A stretch of 41,353 nt of DNA from DASPWW01 sp035637595 (GCA_035637595.1 DASPWW010000035.1:1-41353); one strand, 5' to 3'; numbered from the stretch's first letter, positions 30,478 to 38,039 are shown. Notes: generated from the letters alone by a model not told the origin. Numbers and translations: made by a program.

Positions 30478-32451
30478 CGCCAGCTCTATGAAGTAGTCGA
30501 GCGCCGCCGGGTTGGCGAGCGAGTCACGGCTCGCGGCATCCTCGGGAGGCGTCCCGGTGAGGATCTTCTTGACAGGCACCTCGAGCACCTTGCCGCTCAG
30601 GGTGCGTGGGATCTCCGCGACCTGGAGGACGTCGTTGGGCACATGTCGGGGGCTGCATTGCTCGCGGATCCGCCGTTTGATCTCGGCGCTCAATTCGTCG
30701 TCCAGCTCGACGTCCTCGCGCAGGACGACGAACAGCGGCATCCAGCCCTCGGTCCCGGGGCGCGGCACGTCGACGACGAGGGCATCGAGGACCTCGGGCA
30801 CGCCCTGGACGGCGCGGTAGATCTCGCTCGTTCCCATGCGGACTCCCTGGCGGTTGATCGTCGAGTCCGAGCGCCCGTAGATCACCGCGGTGCCGCGTGA
30901 CGTGATCTCTATCCAGTCGCCGTGGCGCCACACACCGGGGAAGTGCTCGAAGTAGCTGGCGCGGTAGCGCGAGCCGTCCTCGTCGCCCCACAGGAACAGC
31001 GGCATCGAGGGCATCGGCTCGGTGATCACCAGCTCGCCGACCTCGTCGATGACGGGCCTTCCCTGCTCGTCGAAGGCCTCGACGGCCGCGCCGAGCGCCC
31101 GGGCCTGCAGTTCACCGCGGTACACGCCGAGCAGCGGGACCCCGCCGACGAATGCGGTGCAGACGTCGGTCCCTCCGCTGGTCGAGAACAGCCACGTGTC
31201 CTCGCCGACGTGGCGGTAGATCCAGTCGAACCCCTCGGGGGAGAGCGGTGAGCCGGTCGAGCCGACGGCTCGCAGGGCGCTGAGGTCGTGGCCCGCGCCA
31301 GGCTCGATCTCGGCCTTCATGCACGCCGCGACATAGCTCGCGCTGGTCCCGAAGCACGTCATCCGGGTGCGCTCCGCGAGGTCCCAGAGCACGTCCATGT
31401 CCGGATAGCCCGGACTGCCGTCGTAGAGGACGATCGCCGCCGGGCCGAGCAGCCCGCTGACCAGGAAGTTCCACATCATCCAGCCGGTGGTGGTGAACCA
31501 GAACAACCGGTCGTCCTCGTGGAGGTCGACGTGGAGGTTGAGCTTCTTGAGGTGCTCGAGCAGGATCCCGCCGTGGCCCTGGACGATCGCCTTCGGCAGG
31601 CCCGTCGTCCCCGACGAGTACAGGACCCATAGGGGGTAGTCGAAGGGGACGCGGTCGAACTCGAGTGGGGCGCCGTCGCCCGCGGCGAGCAGTTCGTCCC
31701 AACCCATCGGCTTGCCGAGCCGCCCGTGGTCCGGGTCGGGGTCGAGGTAGGGGACGACGATCGTACGGTCGAGGGTCGGCATCTCGGCCTCCAGCTCGGC
31801 GACGACGCCGAGGCGGTCGAAGTCCTTGCCGTTGTAGCGGTAGCCGTCGATCGCGAACAGGACCTTGGGCTCGATCTGGGCGAAGCGGTCGATCACGCTG
31901 CCGGAGCCGAAGTCCGGTGAGCAGCTCGACCAGATAGCACCGATGCTCGCCGTCGCGAGGAAGGCGATCAACGCCTCGGGCACGTTGGGGAGGTAGGCGA
32001 CGACTCGATCGCCGCGCACGACGCCGAGGCTGCGCAGCCCGGCCGCGACCCGCGCGACGCGCTCGCGCAGCTCGTCCCAGCTCAGCTCGTCGAGCTCGCG
32101 CAGCTCCGAGGCGTGGAGGACCGCGGTCCGGTCGCCCGGCTTGTCTCGGAACACGTGCTCCGCGTAGTTGAGCTCGGTGCCGGCGAACCAGCTCGCCCCT
32201 GGCATCACGCGTTCGGGCAGGACCTGCGAATAGGGCGTCGATGAGAGGACCTCGAAGTAGTCCCATATCGAGGCCCAGAAGTCCTCGAGCTCGGTGACCG
32301 ACCAGCGCCACAGCGCCTCGTAGGCATCCAGCTGGATGCCACGTTCGGTGGCGAGCCAGCGCATGTAGGCGGTCATCTGCGAGCGCTCGACGGCCTGGGT
32401 CGAGGGCTCCCAGAGAAGCTCGCCGCGCCGCTTCGCGTTGGTCGCCTCCAT
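30466..32451 (-). CDS. acetoacetate-CoA ligase (acetoacetyl-CoA synthetase)
   Basis: 661 residues of the AMP-forming ligase superfamily. The P-loop-like Y-S-S-G-T-T-G-L-P-K motif, the W-M-M-W-N-F segment, G-S-T-G-S-P-L and the C-terminal hinge/lysine region (T-L-S-G-K-x-x-E-V-P-V-K) are in order. The N-terminal N-Y-A-E-H stretch and the overall length point to acetoacetyl-CoA rather than acetyl-CoA synthetase. It makes acetoacetyl-CoA from acetoacetate, ATP and CoA, which links with HMG-CoA lyase and 3-hydroxybutyryl-CoA dehydrogenase in this window. ATG 32451; a GATATAAG lies upstream on the minus strand as a possible -10. Confidence 0.92.
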   Translation of the reverse strand: MEATNAKRRGELLWEPSTQAVERSQMTAYMRWLATERGIQLDAYEALWRWSVTELEDFWASIWDYFEVLSSTPYSQVLPERVMPGASWFAGTELNYAEHVFRDKPGDRTAVLHASELRELDELSWDELRERVARVAAGLRSLGVVRGDRVVAYLPNVPEALIAFLATASIGAIWSSCSPDFGSGSVIDRFAQIEPKVLFAIDGYRYNGKDFDRLGVVAELEAEMPTLDRTIVVPYLDPDPDHGRLGKPMGWDELLAAGDGAPLEFDRVPFDYPLWVLYSSGTTGLPKAIVQGHGGILLEHLKKLNLHVDLHEDDRLFWFTTTGWMMWNFLVSGLLGPAAIVLYDGSPGYPDMDVLWDLAERTRMTCFGTSASYVAACMKAEIEPGAGHDLSALRAVGSTGSPLSPEGFDWIYRHVGEDTWLFSTSGGTDVCTAFVGGVPLLGVYRGELQARALGAAVEAFDEQGRPVIDEVGELVITEPMPSMPLFLWGDEDGSRYRASYFEHFPGVWRHGDWIEITSRGTAVIYGRSDSTINRQGVRMGTSEIYRAVQGVPEVLDALVVDVPRPGTEGWMPLFVVLREDVELDDELSAEIKRRIREQCSPRHVPNDVLQVAEIPRTLSGKVLEVPVKKILTGTPPEDAASRDSLANPAALDYFIELAERS

Positions 32452-32481
32452 CAGCTCGTCACCGCGGCGCTTATATCACCG

Positions 32482-33693
32482 TCACCGCGCACGCCGGCCG
32501 ACGTCGCGGTCGAGCAGGCGGATGACGTCGAGGGTGAATCCGTGGGCGCGCTCGAGCGCGTCGGGGTCGATGTGGTCCGGTGTGTCGCCGGCGGTGTGCT
32601 GGCGCGGGACGTAGCCGGCGGCGGGCAGGCAGGAAATGGTGGTCGCGGGATAGCCGTTGGCGCGGGCCGGGAAGCTGTCGCCGGCGTAGCCGCGGCGCAG
32701 GGCACGGGCCTCGTAGCGGTCAGTGCCCTCACGGTCCGCGGTCGCGATCGCGTCGCACAGCTCGACGAGCCGGTGGTCCATCGGGAACGTGACCACCCAT
32801 CCCGCCGCGGCCTCGAAGCGCACGTCGCCCGCGCCGACGGTGTCGAGGCACACTACGTAGGTCGAGTCGCGCGGCAGGTCGTCGCGGTGGGCACGCACGA
32901 ACGATCGCATCCCCTCCTGGAGGCATTCCTCGGCCCCGGTGAGAAGGACCCAGACGTCGAGGTGCTTGGGGGGGTCCTCGTCGAGGAGCGCGGCGAGAGA
33001 CAGTGCCGTCGCCACGCCCGAGGCGTTGTCGTCGGCGCCGGGCGTGGTCGGCGACAGGGCGATGTCGAGCAGCAGGAAGCCGCCGATCAGCAACGCCAGC
33101 GTGGGGGGGAGCTGCACGGCCGAGACCCAGCTCGCGTCGATGTCGGCCATCCGGGCGCCGAGCGGCGGGAGCAGCAGGAAGAGCGACCAGAACAGGATGC
33201 GGAACGGCCCTATCGGGAGCGGGACCGCCGCCTGTACCCGCGCCGCCAGCCGTTTCGAGCCGGCATCGAAGGCGCGCCCGACCTGGGCCGCGTCGTAGTG
33301 CGCGCAGAGGATCACGCGCGCCGCCGCGTCCGGGTGCCGCCCGGGGGAGACGACGTTCTGGGAGGCGCGGCGGAAGAACAGTCGCCGCAGGAGGTAGAAG
33401 CGGGCGTTGAGGTCGAGGTACATGGACACGGCCGTGGCGAGCACGATCGCGAAGCCGATGGCCGGCTGCTCGAGCGCGATCAAGCCGCCGGCGATGGCGA
33501 GCGCGCAGTGGCCCGCGTGCACGACGGCCCACTGGGGATGGACGTAGGTCGGCTCGACGTCGACGCGCCGGCCGCGCTCACGAAGCAGGCCCGCGAGGTC
33601 GTTGGCGGCGCGCCGCTCGGCGTCGGTCCCGGCGCGGCGGCCCTCGAACGCGCACAGGCGACGAATCAGCTCCTGGCGCTCGGCGACCTCCAC
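32482..33693 (-). CDS. M28-family metallopeptidase with membrane segments
   Basis: 403 residues. Zinc ligands of the M28 aminopeptidase fold can be traced: H-Y-D, D-D-N-A-S-G, the catalytic pair G-A-E-E, C-L-D and the late R-Q-H-T. Two hydrophobic regions, after about residue 60 and between the H-Y-D and D-D-N motifs, look like transmembrane helices inserted into the peptidase domain, an unusual layout. Its substrate is unknown. The GTG at 33693 follows GATAAT by 9 nt on the minus strand. It ends 30 bp before the acetoacetyl-CoA synthetase gene, so co-transcription is likely. Confidence 0.82.
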   Translation of the reverse strand: MEVAERQELIRRLCAFEGRRAGTDAERRAANDLAGLLRERGRRVDVEPTYVHPQWAVVHAGHCALAIAGGLIALEQPAIGFAIVLATAVSMYLDLNARFYLLRRLFFRRASQNVVSPGRHPDAAARVILCAHYDAAQVGRAFDAGSKRLAARVQAAVPLPIGPFRILFWSLFLLLPPLGARMADIDASWVSAVQLPPTLALLIGGFLLLDIALSPTTPGADDNASGVATALSLAALLDEDPPKHLDVWVLLTGAEECLQEGMRSFVRAHRDDLPRDSTYVVCLDTVGAGDVRFEAAAGWVVTFPMDHRLVELCDAIATADREGTDRYEARALRRGYAGDSFPARANGYPATTISCLPAAGYVPRQHTAGDTPDHIDPDALERAHGFTLDVIRLLDRDVGRRAR

Positions 33694-33796
33694 GGGCGGG
33701 GGATTATCGCCGGGCGCAAGCCGGAGGTGGCGCGTTATGGGCGCTATACGCCTAGAAAGGCGCCATCCAGCCTGAGCATGCCCGCTCGATCGGGAG

Positions 33797-33880
33797 TGCG
33801 GCGGGTGGGATTCGAACCCACATGTCCTTGCGGACAGCGCCTTTTGAGGGCGCCCTGTCAACCAGTTGCAGCACCGCCGC
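33797..33880 (-). tRNA. tRNA-Leu (CAA)
   Basis: A complete class II tRNA, 84 nt with discriminator A. The acceptor stem GCGGCGG pairs perfectly with CCGCCGC; D-stem CTG/CAG; anticodon loop CTCAAAA gives anticodon CAA, reading UUG; long variable arm GTCC-GCAA-GGAC; T-stem GTGGG/CCCAC around TTCGAAT. No CCA is encoded. The flanks (33694-33796 and 33881-33997) contain no further gene that I can support. Confidence 0.95.
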
Positions 33881-34012
33881 TTGACCACGCATTGTCGCTG
33901 ACCGGTAGCGACCCACTCAACACGTGTGGCGCGTGTGGTTGGCCAAGAAACGATAGCCGCGCGAACCCGGGTCAAATTCTGTGACGGGACGCCTCGCTAG
34001 GCTCATCCGGCG

Positions 34013-34690
34013 ATGTGCGGCCGCTTCACGCTCACCGACCCCGATCCGCGCAGGCTGCGGACGCGGTTCGCGCTTGACGAGGCCGCCCAGCTCGACGAGA
34101 AGCCGCGCTTCAACATCGCGCCAACGGATCCCGTGCTGGCGATCCGCGAGCGCGGGTCGGGAGGACGGGAGCCGGGAAGGCTGCGCTGGGGCCTGATGCC
34201 GGGCCGCTGGGCGGAGGGGCACCGCTCGCTGATCAACGCGCGCGCCGAGACGCTCGACAGTCAGCCGGCGTTCCGCGAGTCGTTTCACGAGCGCCGCTGT
34301 CTGGTTCCGGCCGACGGCTTCTACGAGTGGCGCACGGACGAGAACGGCAGGCAGGCGGTGTGGATCAGCCGCGCCGACGGCGAGCTGTTCGCCTTCGCCG
34401 GGGTGTGGGCCGAGGCGCCGGGGCGAGGTGGCCGGCCGGTCCACAGCTGCGCGATCGTCACGTGCGAGCCGAACGCCGTGGTCCGGCCGATCCACGACCG
34501 CATGCCCGTGATCCTCGACGCCGGTGCCGAGGATCAGTGGCTCTCGCAATCGGCCGGGCTCGATGAGCTTCGTGACGTCCTGCGGCCGCTTGCCGACGAT
34601 GCGCTCGAGGTACGCGAGGTCGCGGACGCCGTCAACGACGTGCGCAACGACGGCCCCGGCCTGATCGAGTCGCCGCTGAGGCTCTTCTAG
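34013..34690 (+). CDS. SRAP/HMCES-family protein (YedK-like abasic-site DNA crosslinking)
   Basis: 225 residues beginning M-C-G-R-F: Cys2 becomes the N-terminal nucleophile after Met removal and crosslinks abasic sites in single-stranded DNA. N-A-R-A-E around residue 77 and I-H-D-R-M-P near 162 supply the other conserved active-site residues (Asn, Glu, His), and F-Y-E-W follows the family pattern. It protects AP sites at replication forks. ATG 34013 follows TAGGCT (33998-34003) by 9 nt. No LexA box is seen upstream. It overlaps the convergent next gene by 4 bp (CTAG). Confidence 0.93.
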   Translation: MCGRFTLTDPDPRRLRTRFALDEAAQLDEKPRFNIAPTDPVLAIRERGSGGREPGRLRWGLMPGRWAEGHRSLINARAETLDSQPAFRESFHERRCLVPADGFYEWRTDENGRQAVWISRADGELFAFAGVWAEAPGRGGRPVHSCAIVTCEPNAVVRPIHDRMPVILDAGAEDQWLSQSAGLDELRDVLRPLADDALEVREVADAVNDVRNDGPGLIESPLRLF

Positions 34691-35196
34691 CTCGAGGCCG
34701 CCGCCCGGCGGCGTGCCTCGACGTCCTCGACCGGCCGCTCCTCCTCGACGTGCCAGTTCTGGTTGAAGCCGATCATCGCGACCGCGATCAGCGCGAGCTG
34801 GACGGGCACGATCAGGAAGGTGAGCAGTCCGAGCAGGTCCTCGGGGAGGGCCGGCGAGCTGAGGCCGTCCTTGTCGCGCGCGAACCACGCAGGGGCGGCG
34901 ATGATCGCGAAGATCGCGAGGATGATCGCCAGCGCCGAGGCGACCGGGAGCACGCCGCGGTTCCAGCGGATGACCAGGAAGGCGAACAGGATGTAAAGGG
35001 CCGCGTAGATGATCGTCATCAGCGCGACGGTACCTCCCTGCAACCGGTCCCAGCCTCCGAGCGTCACGATCAGCAACAGCGCCGCTGAGATCAGTAGGAC
35101 GAGCGCGACGAGGGCCTTCGTCATCTTCGACTCCGCCTTCTCGCGGTTCGGCCGCCAGAGCTCGTAGCCCTCTCTTGCGCCGCCGAGCGCCTCCAT
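34687..35196 (-). CDS. four-helix membrane protein, unknown
   Basis: 169 residues with four hydrophobic helices at roughly 26-46, 56-76, 82-100 and 122-142, a charged N-terminal cytoplasmic segment and an acidic/Arg tail. No family recognised. ATG 35196 lies 8 nt after TAGACT (35205-35210), a leaderless-type start. Longer frames to 35370 run into the tRNA-Leu gene and are not credible. Confidence 0.7.
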   Translation of the reverse strand: MEALGGAREGYELWRPNREKAESKMTKALVALVLLISAALLLIVTLGGWDRLQGGTVALMTIIYAALYILFAFLVIRWNRGVLPVASALAIILAIFAIIAAPAWFARDKDGLSSPALPEDLLGLLTFLIVPVQLALIAVAMIGFNQNWHVEEERPVEDVEARRRAAASS

Positions 35197-35257
35197 CAGG
35201 GTGCAGTCTAGATTCTCCGGCGACCGCGCGCTACCGTTCTTCGCCCGTAACGGTCGA

Positions 35258-35341
35258 GCGGGCGTGCTGGAACTGGTACACAGGCCGGCCTTAGGAGCCG
35301 GTGCTCTTCGGAGCTTGGGGGTTCGAGTCCCTCCGCCCGCA
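35258..35341 (+). tRNA. tRNA-Leu (UAG)
   Basis: 84 nt. Acceptor GCGGGCG/CGCCCGC plus A73; D-stem CTG/CAG; anticodon stem CCGGC/GCCGG with loop CTTAGGA, anticodon UAG for CUA/CUN; long variable arm GCTC-TTCG-GAGC; T-loop TTCGAGT. No encoded CCA. Confidence 0.95.
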
Positions 35342-35370
35342 TCGCCCCTGCCGCGCCGCCGGCGAGGCAC

Positions 35371-35376
35371 TAGGCT
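35371..35376 (+). promoter_or_regulatory. -10 box of tRNA-Trp
   Basis: TAGGCT 16 nt before the first base of the tRNA-Trp gene, the same -10 form seen at many protein genes here. Confidence 0.45.
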
Positions 35377-35392
35377 GAGTTCGAGTCACTCC

Positions 35393-35464
35393 GGGGGAGT
35401 GAGTTAAGGGCTATGCGCACGGTCTCCAAAACCGTGAATCCGGGTTCGAATCCCGGCTCCCCCG
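35393..35464 (+). tRNA. tRNA-Trp (CCA), degenerate D-stem
   Basis: 72 nt. Acceptor GGGGGAG/CTCCCCC with G73, anticodon stem ACGGT/ACCGT, loop CTCCAAA (anticodon CCA), and T-arm CCGGG-TTCGAAT-CCCGG are perfect. The D-loop AAGGGCTA is normal, but the D-stem (AGTT against TGCG) has only two possible pairs of four. It has its own -10 box upstream and hairpins downstream, so it looks expressed. Confidence 0.85.
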
Positions 35465-35474
35465 CCTCTCCGCG

Positions 35475-35507
35475 CGTGCGTGACGCACGGACTGGACGCA
35501 CGTCCAG
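35475..35507 (+). terminator. double hairpin after tRNA-Trp
   Basis: CGTGCGT-G-ACGCACG (35475-35489), then CTGGAC-GCAC-GTCCAG (35492-35507), with a TTTT 16 nt later. Likely terminator of the tRNA transcript. The 35197-35560 gap otherwise holds only the two tRNA genes. Confidence 0.55.
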
Positions 35508-35560
35508 GCCTGCCGAGCGTCTTTTAGGCGCAGTCGAGGCACCGCCGATGGGGACTCACC

Positions 35561-36160
35561 ATGAGGGTCTCCACAAGTTTGAGTCGGTTTGGCGGGGTCG
35601 TGCCGCTGGTCGCCGCGGCGATCTCGCTGCTCGCCCTCGCGCTTGCGCTGCTGGGCGCCGCACCGGCCGACGCGCGAAAGGGCAAGGACACGTGCGCCAA
35701 CGCGCAGACCGAGCCTGCTGAGCTGAACTACGACCAGGCGACGGACGCGATCCGCTGCCTGCTCAACAAGAAGCGCGCCAGCCACGGCATGGGCCCCGTC
35801 GCGGTCAACGGCAAGCTCGACGCCGCGGCCCAGAAGCACACCGACTTCATGGTCCGACACGGCTGCTTCGCCCACCAGTGCTCCGGTGAAGCCGACATGG
35901 TCGGGCGGATCAAGGGCACCGGTTACCTCGGCGGCGCGATGTCCTGGATGATCGGCGAGAACCTCGCCTGGGGCGAGGGGAGCATCGGAACGCCGGCGGC
36001 CATGGTGGAGGCATGGATGAACAGCCCCAGTCACCGCGCCAACATCCTCAACGGGGACTTCGAGGACGTCGGGATCGGCTTCGTGACCGGCACCCCGACA
36101 TCGGCCCACGAGGCGAACGCCGCGATCTACACCACCGATTTCGGCTTCAACCACGGCTGA
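35561..36160 (+). CDS. secreted CAP-domain (SCP/YkwD-like) protein
   Basis: 199 residues. Signal peptide with a hydrophobic core at about 13-33 ending in A-P-A-D-A-R-A/D-A-R. The mature CAP domain contains the cavity residues: H-T-D-F and R-H-G-C-F-A-H (His, with a Cys pair), G-E-N-L-A-W-G (Glu) and S-P-S-H-R-A-N-I (His). These domains occur in secreted bacterial proteins of unclear enzymatic role. ATG 35561 is the natural start before the signal peptide. Confidence 0.9.
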   Translation: MRVSTSLSRFGGVVPLVAAAISLLALALALLGAAPADARKGKDTCANAQTEPAELNYDQATDAIRCLLNKKRASHGMGPVAVNGKLDAAAQKHTDFMVRHGCFAHQCSGEADMVGRIKGTGYLGGAMSWMIGENLAWGEGSIGTPAAMVEAWMNSPSHRANILNGDFEDVGIGFVTGTPTSAHEANAAIYTTDFGFNHG

Positions 36161-36203
36161 GCCCTCCCTCGATTGGCGCTCCCGAGCGCCGGTCGGACGC
36201 ACC

Positions 36204-36209
36204 TATAAT
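36204..36209 (+). promoter_or_regulatory. consensus TATAAT -10 box of tRNA-Gly
   Basis: A perfect TATAAT 11 nt before the tRNA-Gly gene. No -35 consensus is evident at 17 nt upstream. Confidence 0.6.
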
Positions 36210-36220
36210 CGACGCTCCAA

Positions 36221-36291
36221 GCGGGCGTGGTGTAACGGTTGCACAAGACCCTTCCAAGGTCTCGGTGCCGGTTCAAGTCCGGTCGCCCGCT
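36221..36291 (+). tRNA. tRNA-Gly (UCC)
   Basis: 71 nt. Acceptor GCGGGCG/CGCCCGC, D-stem GTG../..CAC around AACGGTT, anticodon stem AGACC/GGTCT with loop CTTCCAA (anticodon UCC), T-arm GCCGG-TTCAAGT-CCGGT. Discriminator T. No encoded CCA. Confidence 0.95.
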
Positions 36292-36309
36292 CTCGATTCG
36301 CGCCCGGGT

Positions 36310-36756
36310 TCAGGTTTGAGTCAGCACCACTCGCAGCGTGCCGCGCCGCTGCGCCGTGCGCCGGCGATGACAGTTGGCGCACACCACCTCGCATTTCTCC
36401 ATCTCGTCCAGGATGCTCTGCCAGCTCCTGTCGCGAATGGCCTTGCTGATGTCGAACAGTTTGTCGCGCAGGTGGTCGAACTCGAGCACGACCGGATCGG
36501 TCTCACCGCAATCGACGCAGGGATGGGTCTTGAAGTAGTCGAGGAGGTAGAGCGTGCGTTCCCGCGTCAACTTGCGCTTCACCTTCGCGGCCTGGTCGAT
36601 ATCTCGCTGCCGATTCGCCGCGTAGTGCTCCTTGCCGTACTCGGAGCGACAGGGACGGCAGAGGTTGTCTCGTTGTAGGTGCCTCTTTCGCCGCCATGAG
36701 AAATCATCGAGTAGCTTGAGCTCGCCGCAACGGCCGCATCTTCTGAGCTCAGCCAT
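36310..36756 (-). CDS. HNH endonuclease-like protein under a LexA-type box
   Basis: 148 residues. N-terminal zinc finger C7-x2-C10 ... C33-x2-C36. A basic helical linker (45-75) follows, then an HNH/treble-clef module: C80-x2-C83, F-D-H with His95, and C126-A-N-C129-H130. This is the compact phage/mobile-type HNH fold that nicks or cuts DNA. The start is ATG 36756 or the in-frame ATG 36765. A perfect CGAACATATGTTCG palindrome begins 3 bp upstream of ATG 36756, so expression is probably SOS-controlled. It lies between tRNA-Gly and tRNA-Pro. Confidence 0.8.
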   Translation of the reverse strand: MAELRRCGRCGELKLLDDFSWRRKRHLQRDNLCRPCRSEYGKEHYAANRQRDIDQAAKVKRKLTRERTLYLLDYFKTHPCVDCGETDPVVLEFDHLRDKLFDISKAIRDRSWQSILDEMEKCEVVCANCHRRRTAQRRGTLRVVLTQT

Positions 36757-36758
36757 GA

Positions 36759-36772
36759 CGAACATATGTTCG
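36759..36772. promoter_or_regulatory. LexA-type SOS box
   Basis: CGAACATATGTTCG is a perfect 14-bp palindrome that matches the Gram-positive/actinobacterial LexA motif GAAC-N4-GTTC with the flanking C and G. It overlaps the likely -10 (TATGTT on the minus strand) of the HNH gene. Confidence 0.75.
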
Positions 36773-36797
36773 CATCCAGGTCGGACGGAACTTGGCG

Positions 36798-36803
36798 TAA
36801 ACT
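36798..36803 (+). promoter_or_regulatory. -10 box of tRNA-Pro
   Basis: TAAACT 10 nt before the tRNA-Pro gene. Confidence 0.4.
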
Positions 36804-36813
36804 CGTTCGCCCA

Positions 36814-36887
36814 CGGGGCGTGGCGCAGTCTGGTAGCGCGTTCGGCTGGGGGCCGAAAGGTCGCGAGTTCAAATCTCGCCGCCCCGA
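36814..36887 (+). tRNA. tRNA-Pro (GGG)
   Basis: 74 nt. Acceptor CGGGGCG/CGCCCCG with A73, D-stem GCGC/GCGC, anticodon stem TTCGG/CCGAA with loop CTGGGGG (anticodon GGG), T-arm GCGAG-TTCAAAT-CTCGC. A CTTTT follows. Its anticodon arm sequence recurs downstream. Confidence 0.95.
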
Positions 36888-36940
36888 CTTTTCCCTGCAA
36901 CTCGTGCACTTCCTGGCTAGACGCTGCGGATTCTCATGAG

Positions 36941-36994
36941 TTCGGCTGGGGGTTGGCTTCGACGTGCGTTCAGGCACGAAACCCCCCAGCCGAA
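36941..36994. repeat. long hairpin whose arms copy the tRNA-Pro anticodon arm
   Basis: TTCGGCTGGGGG (36941-36952) equals the 5' anticodon stem-loop of tRNA-Pro (36841-36852). Its inverted copy CCCCCCAGCCGAA (36982-36994) closes a stem of 12 or more bp, with an inner stem CGTGC/GCACG (36963-36967 with 36974-36978). It starts 54 bp after the tRNA. Confidence 0.8.
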
Positions 36995-37018
36995 TGGCAG
37001 GCGAGGGCCTGTTCGAGG

Positions 37019-37048
37019 GCCCAAACTCGGAAGGCCGAGTCTGTGGGC
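37019..37048. terminator. two-part hairpin at the end of the unknown gene
   Basis: GCCCA (37019-37023) with TGGGC (37044-37048), and ACTCGG (37025-37030) with CCGAGT (37035-37040) around AAGG. It covers the stop codon of the minus-strand gene. Likely terminator; no T-run. Confidence 0.5.
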
Positions 37049-37683
37049 TACGCGGCGGTCTCAGGGTCGAAGTCGTAGACGCTCGCCGGAATCGACTGGC
37101 TGCGGACCGACTCCTCGTCGCGCTCGTGGAGCGGGAACTGGTCGCGCGCGACGCTGACGCGAGACCAGTACGCCGCGAGCTTGATCTTCAGCTGCCGGCG
37201 CGCTTCGGGATGCATCTGCTGGACTCGTCGGGGCGGGTCGGCAAGGAACCCATCCGAGACGAGCGAGGGCCGAAACAGGCACGCGACGCTCTCCTCGAAA
37301 TGGCCCTCGAGCGCCGGGAGGTACATGTAGGCGTGGAGGCTGTCGCGCGAGCGCAGGAGGCCGACGTTGCGCTCGATGGCATCGGTCGCCTCGGCGACTT
37401 GGGCGAGCGGCAGGACCGGGACGAGAATCCGGTACGGGTGCGCGGGCCGAGGCTCCTCGGCAAGCTGGTCATACATGTCGCAGGTCGGTGAGATCAGCAG
37501 CCCGTAGCCGAAGGAGACCTCGCCGAGGTAGTGCTTGGCCGGTTCGGGCTCGTCTGCCGTCACAAGCGTAGTCGGCTGATCGCCAAAAGGGATCGCTTCG
37601 AAGACGTCGCCGGAGAACAGGACTCGCGCCCACGGCTCGAGCCAATACTCATCGTCAGGTGGTCGGTGAGCTCCCTCGTCCAC
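37048..37683 (-). CDS. unknown protein, 211 aa, downstream of a small regulator
   Basis: I do not recognise the family. It is soluble and acidic, with a central L-I-S-P-T-C-D-M (62-70) reminiscent of the S/T-x-x-C-D motif of uncharacterised proteins seen in accessory regions, then an Arg-rich C-terminal helix region (152-175). No transmembrane helix or signal peptide. GTG 37683 follows TACCTT (37690-37695) by 6 nt, giving it its own leaderless promoter, and it also lies 36 bp after the stop of the MerR/excisionase-like gene on the same strand. The pair could be a regulator-effector module; this is inference. Confidence 0.6.
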   Translation of the reverse strand: MDEGAHRPPDDEYWLEPWARVLFSGDVFEAIPFGDQPTTLVTADEPEPAKHYLGEVSFGYGLLISPTCDMYDQLAEEPRPAHPYRILVPVLPLAQVAEATDAIERNVGLLRSRDSLHAYMYLPALEGHFEESVACLFRPSLVSDGFLADPPRRVQQMHPEARRQLKIKLAAYWSRVSVARDQFPLHERDEESVRSQSIPASVYDFDPETAA

Positions 37684-37719
37684 GCAGCGAAGGTAGCCGC
37701 GCGGCGTGACAGATCCGGA

Positions 37720-37950
37720 TCAGTCGATCGGCGTTGCCTTGCTCACAGAGACGACGTCGTCGCCCTCGACGAGCGGCGGGAGGCCCTCGTACATCCGCGC
37801 CTTGGCCGCCTCGATGTCCTCCGGACGGAAGCGCCGGACACCGCTCGGCAGGCGAACAGCGGGGATCAGGCCGCGTTCCTCCCAGCGGCGGATCGTGTTC
37901 TCGCTGACTCCGAGAGCTTGGGCAGCCTCTCGGACCTGCATCAAGGCCAT
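37720..37950 (-). CDS. small MerR/excisionase-type DNA-binding protein
   Basis: 76 residues, essentially one winged-helix unit of the MerR-like/HTH_17 type: V-R-E-A-A-Q-A-L-G-V-S at 6-16, N-T-I-R-R-W-E-E-R-G (recognition helix, 18-27) and a wing ending V-R-R-F-R-P-E-D-I. It lacks the dimerisation helix and effector domain of full MerR proteins, as do excisionases and BldC-like regulators. ATG 37950 is supported by AGGAG 9 nt upstream, unlike most genes here. Six 9-bp direct repeats lie 36-90 bp upstream of the start and are a candidate operator. Confidence 0.75.
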   Translation of the reverse strand: MALMQVREAAQALGVSENTIRRWEERGLIPAVRLPSGVRRFRPEDIEAAKARMYEGLPPLVEGDDVVSVSKATPID

Positions 37951-37985
37951 GGCGTGCTGCTCCTTGGTCGGGACTTCAGAAGGAT

Positions 37986-38039
37986 AGTCGACTTGGAAGA
38001 CATGGTCAACGTGGTCGACCTGGTGGACATGGGTGACTG
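37986..38039. repeat. six head-to-tail 9-bp direct repeats (candidate operator)
   Basis: Units on the plus strand: AGTCGACTT, GGAAGACAT, GGTCAACGT, GGTCGACCT, GGTGGACAT, GGGTGACTG. GAC at unit positions 5-7 is kept in five of six. On the minus strand TAGGAT lies at 38045-38050 and a second box, TATCCT, at 37980-37985, so the array lies between possible -10 elements of the regulator gene. Confidence 0.65.
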
